Shown: piece by piece, positions 17,081 to 24,529 of the stretch | Layout of the letters: every line of letters starts with the position of its first letter | Numbering within the stretch: position 1 is the first letter of the stretch | Assembly (NCBI RefSeq): GCF_013364155.1 | Contig: NZ_CP054916.1 | Location: forward strand, 7,718,001 to 7,782,000 | Source: Streptomyces sp. NA02950 | Lineage (GTDB): Bacteria; Actinomycetota; Actinomycetes; Streptomycetales; Streptomycetaceae | DNA length: 64,000 bases | Reading direction: 5' to 3' | Made by a program: the position numbers and the translations under genes | Notes under the pieces: generated by a model | Database searches by the model: none | The model's input: only the letters and a program-made list of their open reading frames with translations | What the model was told of the DNA's origin: nothing

Positions 17081-18307
17081 GTGAGCACCGACGCGAACAC
17101 GGGCCGGGGCCTGCTGGGTCTGGTGTGCGGCAACACCCCGGAAGCCAGGGGGCGCGTACTGGACCTCCTGCGGTGTGCCTCGCCCGCCGCGCTGGTGCTC
17201 TCGGTCTCGGTACACGCCGATGAGGCGGGGCGGTACCCCTTCGTGCAGCGCCTCGCCATGGGCGGTGAGGGACGGCGGCGAGCCTCGTTCGGCGAAGCGT
17301 TGTGTCAGGGGGCGACCGGAGACCCGGCGGTGATCATCCGGCAGGACCTGGACACCATCGCACGGGCTGCCACGCGTCCGCATGTCGTTCTCGCCCTCCC
17401 TGAGAACGTGGATGCCGCGCCGTTTCTGGCCGCGTTGTGGCGGACCCCACTGGGCAGGACTCCGCTCTCGCACCACTACGACCTGGCCCCGACCGCCGTC
17501 GGCGTGGACCCCGGCCGTCTGCTGAACGATCTGCGCTGTGTGCACCGCGCCGCCCACGTCTTCGGGCATCATCCGCACGCCGCGTCCCTCACGGTCGCCG
17601 AAGCCGCCGCTCGCCAGTTGGAGGCCGCCCAGGTGATGGTCCTGCGGGGCGGACCGGGCCAGGGCGACGGCCGCCGCGAGGGGTGTCGCGCCCTGCTCGG
17701 CCATCTCAACCCGTCGGCTGTCGTGCATATCGACACGGAGGACGGCGATGGCCCCGCGCTGACGGCCCTGACGCGGTCCGACTCCCGCTGGGGCACGGCC
17801 GAACCGGTCGACCGTCTCGATGTCGTCGCGCCCGTCGTGCGCCGCCGCGGCGTCGACCACGGCGTGGCCTCGGTGCTCTGGCGGTCCCGGCGCCCGCTGC
17901 ATCCGGAACGGCTGGCGGAGAGCCTGCCGCGGGTCATGCCGTCGGTGGTGCGCAGCCGCGGACACCTGTGGATGGCCACCCGCCCCCGGACGATCATCTC
18001 CTGGCGCTCGGCCGGGCGCCACCTCGAACTGCACGAGGCGGGAGGCTGGTTGGAGGACGGTGACACCGCGGCATGGCGCGCCGCCTCGCCCCAGCGCCGG
18101 ACGCTCGCCTCGTGGTACTGGGACGACTACTACGGCGAACGACGAAACGAGATCGTCTTCACCGGCGCCGACCTGGACGCGGACCGGTTGCGGGCCGCGC
18201 TGGACGCCGCCGTGCTCGCGGACGGTGAACTGGCCCTCGGCATCGAGAGCTGGACCCGCCTGCCCGATCCGCTGCTCGGCTACCCAGCGCCCGGCCCAGA
18301 GGGCTGA
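17081..18307 (+). CDS. COG0523-like protein lacking P-loop and CxCC motif
   Basis: A 408-residue protein whose C-terminal half is clearly CobW_C-like ([57 protein letters not shown]). The N-terminal half keeps the general layout but has [14 protein letters not shown] in place of a GxxGxGK P-loop, and has no CxCC. It is therefore unlikely to hydrolyse GTP or bind zinc in the usual way. I chose GTG 17081 because it overlaps the TGA of a tiny upstream frame (GTGA). GTG 16985 would give an implausible Arg-rich leader. It is probably Zur-controlled and perhaps a partner or decoy of the active GTPase. Confidence 0.8.
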   Translation: MSTDANTGRGLLGLVCGNTPEARGRVLDLLRCASPAALVLSVSVHADEAGRYPFVQRLAMGGEGRRRASFGEALCQGATGDPAVIIRQDLDTIARAATRPHVVLALPENVDAAPFLAALWRTPLGRTPLSHHYDLAPTAVGVDPGRLLNDLRCVHRAAHVFGHHPHAASLTVAEAAARQLEAAQVMVLRGGPGQGDGRREGCRALLGHLNPSAVVHIDTEDGDGPALTALTRSDSRWGTAEPVDRLDVVAPVVRRRGVDHGVASVLWRSRRPLHPERLAESLPRVMPSVVRSRGHLWMATRPRTIISWRSAGRHLELHEAGGWLEDGDTAAWRAASPQRRTLASWYWDDYYGERRNEIVFTGADLDADRLRAALDAAVLADGELALGIESWTRLPDPLLGYPAPGPEG

Positions 18308-18440
18308 CACAGCGTCGGGAGGGCCTGTCCGGCCACGGCGATGACGGCCTCGCCGCCGCGTAGGGCAGTGTGGGGCCGTATCGCCGGATCCCGTGCCGGG
18401 GGATAGGTGGCCGGGTCGACCGCAGGCGGCCCGGCGATGG

Positions 18441-18746
18441 TTACCAGCTGCTCTTGGTCACTCCGGGGAGTTCGCCGGCGTGGGCCATCTCGCGCAGGCG
18501 GATGCGGGACAGGCCGAAGGCGCGCAGATGGCCGCGGGGGCGGCCGTCGATGGAGTCACGGTTGCGTACGCGGGTGGCGCTGGCGTCGCGGGGCTGGCGG
18601 CGCAGCTCCCGCTGGGCGTCGAGCCGTTCCTCCGCCGAGGCCCGGGGGTCGGCGATGACGGCCTTCAGCTCGGCGCGGCGCTTGGCGTAGCGGGCCACGA
18701 TCACCCGGCGCTTCTCGTTCTTGGCGATCTTGCTCTTCTTGGCCAT
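18441..18746 (-). CDS. rpsN: 30S ribosomal protein S14, zinc-free (C-) paralogue
   Basis: A 101-residue S14 of the long, cysteine-free type ([20 protein letters not shown] at the N terminus, [19 protein letters not shown] at the C terminus). The zinc-binding form is shorter, with two CxxC pairs that are absent here. It overlaps the rpmB stop by one base (TGATG) and is expressed from the Zur-controlled promoter at about 19040. Confidence 0.95.
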   Translation of the reverse strand: MAKKSKIAKNEKRRVIVARYAKRRAELKAVIADPRASAEERLDAQRELRRQPRDASATRVRNRDSIDGRPRGHLRAFGLSRIRLREMAHAGELPGVTKSSW

Positions 18747-18982
18747 CAGACCTTCCCTCCCCGGGCACGGATACGGACCACGGCCGCTTCGATGCCGATC
18801 GTGTCCACGGTCTTGATGGCCTTGGTGCTGAGGGTGAGCCGGATGTGGCGGCCTTCGCTCGGCAGCCAGTAGCGCTTGCGCTGGATGTTGGGGTCGAACC
18901 GGCGCTTGGTGCGGCGGTGGGAATGGGAGACGTGGTGGCCGAAGCCGGGCTGTCGGCCGGTGAGCTGGCAGTGGGCGGACAT
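18746..18982 (-). CDS. rpmB: 50S ribosomal protein L28, zinc-free paralogue
   Basis: A 78-residue L28 ([20 protein letters not shown] ... [11 protein letters not shown]). It retains one N-terminal Cys but lacks the Cys4 set of zinc-binding L28 proteins. It is the first gene of the rpmB-rpsN pair, divergent from rpmG-rpmE across a Zur-like box, the usual arrangement in Streptomyces. Confidence 0.95.
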   Translation of the reverse strand: MSAHCQLTGRQPGFGHHVSHSHRRTKRRFDPNIQRKRYWLPSEGRHIRLTLSTKAIKTVDTIGIEAAVVRIRARGGKV

Positions 18983-19031
18983 GGGTTCTCCTTCTCGTAC
19001 GGGGTTGGGACGGCAGCACCGTATCAGTTAA

Positions 19032-19046
19032 TGAAAATGAAAATCG
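19032..19046. promoter_or_regulatory. Candidate Zur box, divergent rpmB / rpmG promoter
   Basis: TGAAAATGAAAATCG matches 11 of 15 positions of the Zur-type repeat. It lies 50 bp upstream of rpmB and only 21 bp upstream of rpmG, so Zur binding would block both directions. Confidence 0.65.
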
Positions 19047-19067
19047 ATCCTATGTATGCTGTCGTCC

Positions 19068-19232
19068 ATGGCACGCAATGAGCTACGCCCGATCATCAAG
19101 CTGAGGTCCACCGCAGGCACCGGCTACACGTACGTGACCCGGAAGAACCGGCGGAACGACCCCGACCGGCTGACCCTGCGCAAGTACGACCCGGTCGCCG
19201 GGCGCCACGTCGACTTCCGTGAGGAGCGCTGA
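19068..19232 (+). CDS. rpmG: 50S ribosomal protein L33, zinc-free (C-) paralogue
   Basis: A 54-residue L33: [20 protein letters not shown], then [15 protein letters not shown] and a C terminus ending HVDFREER. The two CxxC pairs of zinc-binding L33 are absent. The stop is followed 5 bp later by rpmE. It is the first gene of rpmG-rpmE-COG0523-like-rpsR. Confidence 0.95.
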   Translation: MARNELRPIIKLRSTAGTGYTYVTRKNRRNDPDRLTLRKYDPVAGRHVDFREER

Positions 19233-19237
19233 CCGCC

Positions 19238-19495
19238 ATGAAGCCAGGCATTCACCCCACCTACCGGTCGGTCGTCTTCCGCGACCGGGCCGCCGACTTC
19301 GCCTTCCTCACCCGCTCCACCGCCACCAGTGACAAGACCGTGGAATGGGAGGACGGCACCACCTACCCGGTCATCGACGTCGAGATCTCCTCGGCGAGCC
19401 ACCCCTTCTACACCGGCAACCAGCGCGTCGTGGACACCGCGGGCCGCGTCGAGCGGTTCGAGCGGCGCTACGGACGCGGACGGGGGGACCGGTGA
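19238..19495 (+). CDS. rpmE: 50S ribosomal protein L31 type B, zinc-free
   Basis: An 85-residue type B L31 ([20 protein letters not shown], then [22 protein letters not shown]). It lacks the CxxC and Cys residues of type A L31. It overlaps the next gene in a GTGA. Confidence 0.95.
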   Translation: MKPGIHPTYRSVVFRDRAADFAFLTRSTATSDKTVEWEDGTTYPVIDVEISSASHPFYTGNQRVVDTAGRVERFERRYGRGRGDR

Positions 19496-20646
19496 GTGTG
19501 GCGGAGGGGCGGCTGCCCGTCGCCATCGTCGGCGGGCTGCACGCCGACGCGCGCCGGGCGGCCGTCGAGGAGATCCTGCGCACGGTGCCCGGTTCCGTGG
19601 CGCTGCACCACGATCTGTCCGCCGCCACCGACCGCGCCGTGCGCGACGCCTCCGGGCCGCTCGGCGAGGGCGAGGCGCCGCTGGTGAACGACTGCGCGTG
19701 CTGTGCGCTGCGCGAGGACCTGGTCCCCGAACTGCTGCGCCTGGCCACGGGCGGCGGGCACCGGCTCGCCGTCGTCGAGCTGTGGGACTCGGTGGAACCC
19801 CAGGCCATGGCCGCCGTCATCGCGGCCGAGGGCGCGCCGCTGGAGCTGACCGGGGTGGCCACCGTGGTCGACCCGGCCCTGATGGTGCCGTACCTCGCCA
19901 ACGGCGACGACCTCGCCGAGGCCGGTCTCGCCGCCGCCCCGACCGACCAGCGCACCATCGGCGACACGTTCGCCCGGCAGCTGGAGTACCCCACCGTGAT
20001 CGCCGTCGCCGAGGACGAGACGTCCGAGGAGTCCGCGGACGACGGCGATCTGGCCCTGCTCACCCAGCTCACCCCGGGCGCACGGCAGGTGCGTGTCGGC
20101 GAGGGGACTCTGGGGGTGGCTCTGCTGGCCGGGTTCGATGTCGAGGCGGCGGCGGCCCGGCAGCATCCGGCGTGTGCGCTGCTGCCGCAGGAGGGTGAAG
20201 AACACGGGGTGAGCACCCTGGTCTGGCACCGCGACCGCCCGTTCCATCCGGATCGGCTGTACGAGGCGCTGGAGGATCTGAGCTGTGCGGCGGCCCGCAG
20301 CCGGGGCCGCTTCTGGCTGGCCGACCGGCCCGACACCCTGCTGTCGTGGGACGCGGCAGGCGGGGCCCTGTGCGTGGAATCCGCCGGACCCTGGTTGGCG
20401 GCGCTGCCGGACGCCGCCTGGGACATGGTGCCGGCCGAGCGTCGGGTGGCCGCTTCGATGGACTGGCATCCCGAACACGGCGACCGCTGTCAGCACCTCA
20501 CCTTCACCTCGCCCGGCCTCGACCGCGACGGTCTGGTCGCCCTGCTGGACTCGTGTCTGCTGACCGACGCCGAGTACGCGGCAGGGCCGGACGGCTGGAA
20601 GAAGCTGTCGCACGCCTTCGACGAGTTGCTCGACCCGGTGTCCTGA
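19492..20646 (+). CDS. COG0523-like protein with CxCC but degenerate P-loop
   Basis: A 384-residue CobW-like protein starting at GTG 19492 (GTGA overlap with rpmE). The metal motif Cys68-Ala-Cys70-Cys71 ([12 protein letters not shown]) and the CobW_C domain ([30 protein letters not shown]) are kept. The P-loop is replaced by [14 protein letters not shown], with no GKT/S. It may bind zinc without GTP-driven release, or act as a partner of the full GTPase at 15497-16717. It lies between zinc-free ribosomal genes and is surely in the same zinc-starvation response. Confidence 0.85.
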   Translation: MSVAEGRLPVAIVGGLHADARRAAVEEILRTVPGSVALHHDLSAATDRAVRDASGPLGEGEAPLVNDCACCALREDLVPELLRLATGGGHRLAVVELWDSVEPQAMAAVIAAEGAPLELTGVATVVDPALMVPYLANGDDLAEAGLAAAPTDQRTIGDTFARQLEYPTVIAVAEDETSEESADDGDLALLTQLTPGARQVRVGEGTLGVALLAGFDVEAAAARQHPACALLPQEGEEHGVSTLVWHRDRPFHPDRLYEALEDLSCAAARSRGRFWLADRPDTLLSWDAAGGALCVESAGPWLAALPDAAWDMVPAERRVAASMDWHPEHGDRCQHLTFTSPGLDRDGLVALLDSCLLTDAEYAAGPDGWKKLSHAFDELLDPVS

Positions 20647-20680
20647 ACGTGGATGGGCACCATACGGAAAGGAACTGATC

Positions 20681-20923
20681 ATGTCCCGACGCATCGGCAC
20701 CAAGCGCCCGGACCCCAAGCGTCGCCGTGTCAACCCGCTCGACGCGGCAGGCATAACCTACGTGGATTACAAGGACACCGACCTGCTCCGGAAGTTCATC
20801 TCCGACCGCGGCAAGATCCGCAGCCGCCGGGTCACCCATGTGACCCGACAGCAGCAGCGCCAGATCGCCCGCGCCATCAAGAACGCCCGCGAGATGGCCC
20901 TGATCCCCTACAGCTCCCGATAG
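20681..20923 (+). CDS. rpsR: 30S ribosomal protein S18, zinc-free paralogue
   Basis: An 80-residue S18 ([20 protein letters not shown] ... [21 protein letters not shown]). The N-terminal CxxC region of zinc-associated S18 is absent. It is preceded by GGAAAGGAAC as ribosome binding site and is the last gene of its operon, followed at once by a strong hairpin. Confidence 0.95.
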   Translation: MSRRIGTKRPDPKRRRVNPLDAAGITYVDYKDTDLLRKFISDRGKIRSRRVTHVTRQQQRQIARAIKNAREMALIPYSSR

Positions 20924-20935
20924 GCGCTCCGGCCC

Positions 20936-20970
20936 GCTGGGGGTGGTCATCGCCGATGACCACCCCCAGC
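20936..20970 (+). terminator. Strong hairpin after rpsR
   Basis: A perfect 16-bp stem (20936-20951 with 20955-20970) and a GCC loop, 12 bp after the rpsR stop. There is no long T tract, as is usual for Streptomyces. It probably ends the rpmG-rpsR transcript. Confidence 0.8.
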
Positions 20971-20978
20971 GGCCTTCG

Positions 20979-21170
20979 TCAGGTGTCGCGGCCGCCGAGG
21001 CGCAGGTGTTCGATGTGGTGGACGACCGTCTTCCCGGCGCCAGACGGCGTAGCCGGTGGGCCCGGTGGCGGCCGAGTGCCGGGCGTCGCGGGACAGGGCC
21101 GTACGCAGTGCCCCGCCGGGCCGTTCGAAGGTGTCGGCGCTCGTGCCGGTGGCGGCAGTGGAGCAGCCAT
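20979..21170 (-). pseudogene. Degenerate small frame of unknown origin
   Basis: On the minus strand two frames can be stitched into a conserved-looking tail: FERPGGALRTALSRDARHSA, then TGPTGYAVWRRED, then after a shift GKTVVHHIEHLRLGGRDT and a stop at 20979. I do not recognise the family. It lies directly downstream of the Zur-like pseudogene and may once have been co-transcribed with it. Confidence 0.3.
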
Positions 21171-21505
21171 ACGGTGCCGTCGGCGCCCGCACGAGCTGGT
21201 CCGCTCGGCCCACCCGTCCACCGCCTCGGAGTCCAGCGGCCGGCTCCGGACGCAGCGGCGGCGGATCAGATAGTGGCGGTGCCCCTCGGCGGCCGCCAGA
21301 GGTAGAGCCGTCCCCCGGCGTCATCGCGTACGACATCGACACCGCCAGCGGCCTCCAGATGTCGCAGGGCGCGGCAAACGGTGGCCGGCCCGATCGGGAC
21401 CGATCGGGCGGTCAGCGGAGTGTGCAGTCCGGGGCCGAGACGTAGTCCGGGCAGCCGGTGAGGACGAGCAGGACGGTGGTCCGCTGCCAGGTCTCCGGTT
21501 GCGAG
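21170..21505 (-). pseudogene. Decayed second Fur/Zur-family regulator
   Basis: Three minus-strand frames align with the intact Zur at 14710-15153. First comes WQRTTVLLVLTGCPDYVSAP, ending in TGA. The second frame gives IGPATVCRALRHLEAAGG and VDVVRDDAGGRLYLWRP. The third gives YLIRRRCVRSRPLDSEAVDG and WAERTSS, corresponding to YVVCRGCGLSLAVEADPVERWAD of Zur. At least two frameshifts and loss of CxxC cysteines show it is non-functional. It is a fossil duplicate of zur beside the zinc island. Confidence 0.65.
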
Positions 21506-21603
21506 GGCCGAACCGGCGGTCCCCGAACGGCTATCGGCCGATCCGCCGCTAAGGTGTGGCTGCGGATGTCGCCATGACGAAGAGTGGTGTGAGGGGAGGT
21601 GCG

Positions 21604-22677
21604 GTGGACAGGGATGTCGGCGTCGCGTCACCGCAGGCGGAGAGTCATGCCCATGACCGGACGCCGTCGGCCGCACATCCCGACGGTGGCGGCGGCCTGC
21701 GCGCAACCGTACGTGTCACCTCTCATGCGCTGATCGCGGGGCTCCCCGTGGCGGTACTCGGCGTCGTCGCGATCGTGCTGGGGCCCGAGATCTCCGCCGG
21801 GCTCGACAACCGGGCGGTGGCGGCGTGGCGGACGGTGTTCACCGCGATCGTCATCCAGGGTGTGCCGTTTCTGCTGCTCGGCACTGTGGTGTCGGCCGCG
21901 ATCAGCGCCTTCGTACCGACGTGGGTGTTCACCCGGGTGCTTCCGCGCAACCCGGCGCTCGCCGTGCCGGTCGCGGGAGTCGCCGGGGCGGTGCTGCCGG
22001 GATGTGAGTGTGCGTCGGTCCCGGTGGCGGGCAGTCTGATGCGGCGCGGGGTGACCCCCGCGGCGGCGCTGGCCTTCCTGCTGTCGGCCCCTGCCATCAA
22101 CCCGATCGTGCTGATGGCGACGTACGTGGCCTTTCCCGGCAACCCCTGGATGGTCACGGCCCGTCTCGTCGCCTCGCTGCTGACCTCCGTGGTCATGGGC
22201 TGGCTGTGGATCCGTCTGGGCCGCGAGGAGTGGCTGCGCACCCCGAAGGGGCCCACCGGACACATGCCCGGCGCGAGCCGGGCGGAGGAGTTCCGGGTCT
22301 CGCTCCAGCACGACTTCCTGCACGCCGGGGGGTTCCTCGTGGTCGGTGCGGCGGCCGCGGCCACGTTCAACGTCGCGGTGCCGCACTCCGTGCTGCGGCT
22401 CTTCTCCGACTCGCCGTGGCTCTCGCTGCCCCTGCTGGGGCTGCTCGCGGTGGTCCTCGCGGTGTGCTCCGAGGCCGATGCGTTCGTCGCCGCTTCGCTC
22501 ACCGGGTTCTCGCCCAGCGCCCGGCTCGCCTTCATGGTGGTCGGCCCGATGGTCGACCTGAAGCTGATCGCGCTGCAGTCCGGCACCTTCGGACGGACCT
22601 TCGCCCTGCGCTTCTCGTCGGCCACCTGGGTCGTGGCGGTGCTGTGCAGTGCTCTGGTGGGGTGGTGGCTGCTGTGA
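21604..22677 (+). CDS. COG0701 (DUF318/ArsP-type) permease
   Basis: A membrane protein of about 357 residues. I prefer GTG 21604, which has AGGGGAGG at good spacing. In-frame starts at 21556 and 21574 exist. It has two bundles of hydrophobic helices and the family motif LPGCECASVPVAGSLMRRGV with paired cysteines, followed by a symmetry-related VCSEADAFVAASLTGF in the second half. Family members are putative permeases for arsenicals or unknown substrates. It is coupled by GTGA to a TIGR03943 partner. Its position after the Zur genes suggests metal traffic, but no Zur-like box is evident upstream. Confidence 0.85.
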   Translation: MDRDVGVASPQAESHAHDRTPSAAHPDGGGGLRATVRVTSHALIAGLPVAVLGVVAIVLGPEISAGLDNRAVAAWRTVFTAIVIQGVPFLLLGTVVSAAISAFVPTWVFTRVLPRNPALAVPVAGVAGAVLPGCECASVPVAGSLMRRGVTPAAALAFLLSAPAINPIVLMATYVAFPGNPWMVTARLVASLLTSVVMGWLWIRLGREEWLRTPKGPTGHMPGASRAEEFRVSLQHDFLHAGGFLVVGAAAAATFNVAVPHSVLRLFSDSPWLSLPLLGLLAVVLAVCSEADAFVAASLTGFSPSARLAFMVVGPMVDLKLIALQSGTFGRTFALRFSSATWVVAVLCSALVGWWLL

Positions 22678-23435
22678 AGCGCAACATCCAGGTGCTGCTG
22701 CTCCTGTTCACCGGCGTCGGTTTGCTGCACATCGCGCTGCTGACCGATCTGTATCTGCGCTATGTGCGCGCTGGCCTGCGGCCCGCGCTCATCGCGTCGG
22801 GGGTGCTGCTGATCGTGCTCGGCGCGGTCAGTGCCGCCCGTGACGGCTTTCCCTTCAACCGCCCGCGCGCGGATCACGACCACGGTGGCCACCAAGGCCA
22901 TGGACACGATCACTCTCAGGGGCCGCGGATCGCCTGGCTGCTGTACGTACCGGCGCTGACCATCCTGTTCCTGGCGCCACCCGCTCTCGGCTCGTACACC
23001 GCCGCCCGTGACGAGGCGAAGGCCAAGGCCCCCGCCGCCGGAGACAGCCTCTTCCCCGCTTTGCCGCGGAACGGGATCGTCGAGTTGTCGCTGAACGACT
23101 TCAGCACCCGGGCGGTCTGGGACACCGGCGGCACCCTCAGGGGGCACACCGTGCGCCTCACCGGCTTCGTCACCCCCGGCCGCCACGGCACCTGGTACGT
23201 CAGCCGCCTGGCCATCAGCTGCTGCGCCGCCGACGCGACGGTGCGCAAGGTGCGGGTGCACGGGGCCACGGCGCCGCCCGCCGATGCCTGGGTCAGCGTC
23301 ACCGGCACCTGGCACCCCACCGGCAAGGTCGGGACGGACGACGCGAGCCCGGCCCTGGACGCCACGACCGTCCAGCGTGTTCCCGCGCCCAAGGACCCGT
23401 ACAACGATGCGGTGGAGACCCGGCCGGGTCGGTGA
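22674..23435 (+). CDS. TIGR03943-family membrane partner of the COG0701 permease
   Basis: A 253-residue protein starting at GTG 22674 within the stop of the permease gene. There are two N-terminal helices, then a His/Asp-rich loop (residues about 63-82, with HDHGGHQGHGHDHS), a third helix, and a soluble C-terminal domain with a conserved SCCAADA motif. The His-rich loop could bind zinc or another soft metal. The pair COG0701 plus TIGR03943 is a recurring unit whose substrate is not established. Confidence 0.85.
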   Translation: MKRNIQVLLLLFTGVGLLHIALLTDLYLRYVRAGLRPALIASGVLLIVLGAVSAARDGFPFNRPRADHDHGGHQGHGHDHSQGPRIAWLLYVPALTILFLAPPALGSYTAARDEAKAKAPAAGDSLFPALPRNGIVELSLNDFSTRAVWDTGGTLRGHTVRLTGFVTPGRHGTWYVSRLAISCCAADATVRKVRVHGATAPPADAWVSVTGTWHPTGKVGTDDASPALDATTVQRVPAPKDPYNDAVETRPGR

Positions 23436-23935
23436 AAGGCGGGCACACGGTTCGGCCTCAGGCCGTCACCGGCCGCCGGTGCGGAGGATCTGGATCAGCA
23501 CAGTGACAGTCGGCGGATCGAAGGCGATGTTGGGCCAGGTGGTGTGGTTCCGCTCATCCCGCTGTCGGCGATGGTGGCCCTGGCCCGGTCGGGGACGGGG
23601 CCCGGTGCCCAGGCGGGTCGGCATGTGCTCCCTGGTGTCGGTCATGGCGTCTTCCGCGAGAACCCCATCCGGTCCATAGGGCTGCTTCGTGAGTGCGTTG
23701 TACGAAGCGGCGCCAATGGAGCATTGCGGCGCTGAAGTCGATCGTGAGCGCGGGTACCGTCGGCGGGACGTCGTCGCCGTGCGGTTCGTGTGACAAGGTG
23801 TCCGGGCCGTCGAACGACGGCGGATTCGGTTCAAGGCTGCTGCTCGGCTCGTTTGCTGTCCGGGGCCGTGCCGTGCCGGGGCCGGGGCCGGGTCGCCCCA
23901 AGACGTGCGTGCTGTCGGTCCGAGGGGATAAAAAG
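23436..23935. other. 500-bp region without a supported gene
   Basis: Short frames on both strands look like GC-frame shadows. A minus-strand frame ending at 23466 (about 59 codons from ATG near 23645, starting MTDTREHMPTRLG) is possible but has no recognisable relatives. The last 20 bases (CGAGGGG then AAAAAG) form the MarR ribosome binding site. Confidence 0.35.
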
Positions 23936-23941
23936 GTGCCC

Positions 23942-24433
23942 ATGCCCCGCTCTTCGTCACCGTCCGAGTCCGAGGCCGACGCCATGGTCACCGCCCTGCT
24001 GACGGCTTCCCGGCTGCTGGTCGCCGTTTCCGCCCGGTCGCTGGCCGCGGTCGAGGAATCCTTGACCCTTCCGCAGTTCCGCATGCTGGTGGTGCTCGAC
24101 AGCGGGGGACCGCTGAGCCTGTCGCGTTTGGCGGGCGAGTTGGGGGTGCAGCCGTCGACCGCGATGCGCATGATCGATCGCTTGGTCGCGGCAGGGATGG
24201 TCGCGCGTGGTGTCTCCGCTGAGGACCGCCGCAGCAGTGTGCTCTCGCTCACCAAGGGCGGCCGCCGGATCGTCACCCAGGTCACCGACCACCGGCGGCG
24301 GGAGATCGCGTGCATCGTCGAGGCCATGCCCTCTGGTCAGCGATTTCATCTGATCGAGGCGCTGCAGGCGTTCACCGAAGCGGGCGGCGAGCCCTCCGTG
24401 CCGGGAGTCCCACCGACACAAGCTGCCTGGTGA
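23942..24433 (+). CDS. MarR-family transcriptional regulator
   Basis: A 163-residue winged-helix regulator. The DNA-binding core is TLPQFRMLVVLDSGGPLSLS, then LAGELGVQPSTAMRMIDRLV and the wing ARGVSAEDRRSSVLSLTKGG. An in-frame GTG two codons upstream (23936) is an alternative start. It lies 81 bp upstream of a perfect TTTGCAT-A-ATGCAAA palindrome at the ClC gene start and is the obvious candidate to bind it. MarR proteins usually respond to small aromatic or oxidative ligands. Confidence 0.9.
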   Translation: MPRSSSPSESEADAMVTALLTASRLLVAVSARSLAAVEESLTLPQFRMLVVLDSGGPLSLSRLAGELGVQPSTAMRMIDRLVAAGMVARGVSAEDRRSSVLSLTKGGRRIVTQVTDHRRREIACIVEAMPSGQRFHLIEALQAFTEAGGEPSVPGVPPTQAAW

Positions 24434-24513
24434 TCTCGGCCCGCGGTCGCGTGGGCGGACCGGCGCGCCGGCCGCGGCCCGGGATGAGGGGTCTCTTGTC
24501 GTTGTCGCGAATA

Positions 24514-24528
24514 TTTGCATAATGCAAA
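24514..24528. promoter_or_regulatory. Perfect 7-1-7 palindrome at the ClC gene start
   Basis: TTTGCAT-A-ATGCAAA, immediately before the probable GTG start at 24530. Its TGCAAA half-sites recur upstream of the copper oxidase and DUF4142 genes. Probable MarR operator. Confidence 0.6.
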
Positions 24529-24529
24529 G

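Noticed and set aside
17001-17084. Cys-rich leader peptide as a firm gene
   Set aside because: Ribosome-binding-site spacing is too short and two frames overlap. Reported as a finding only.
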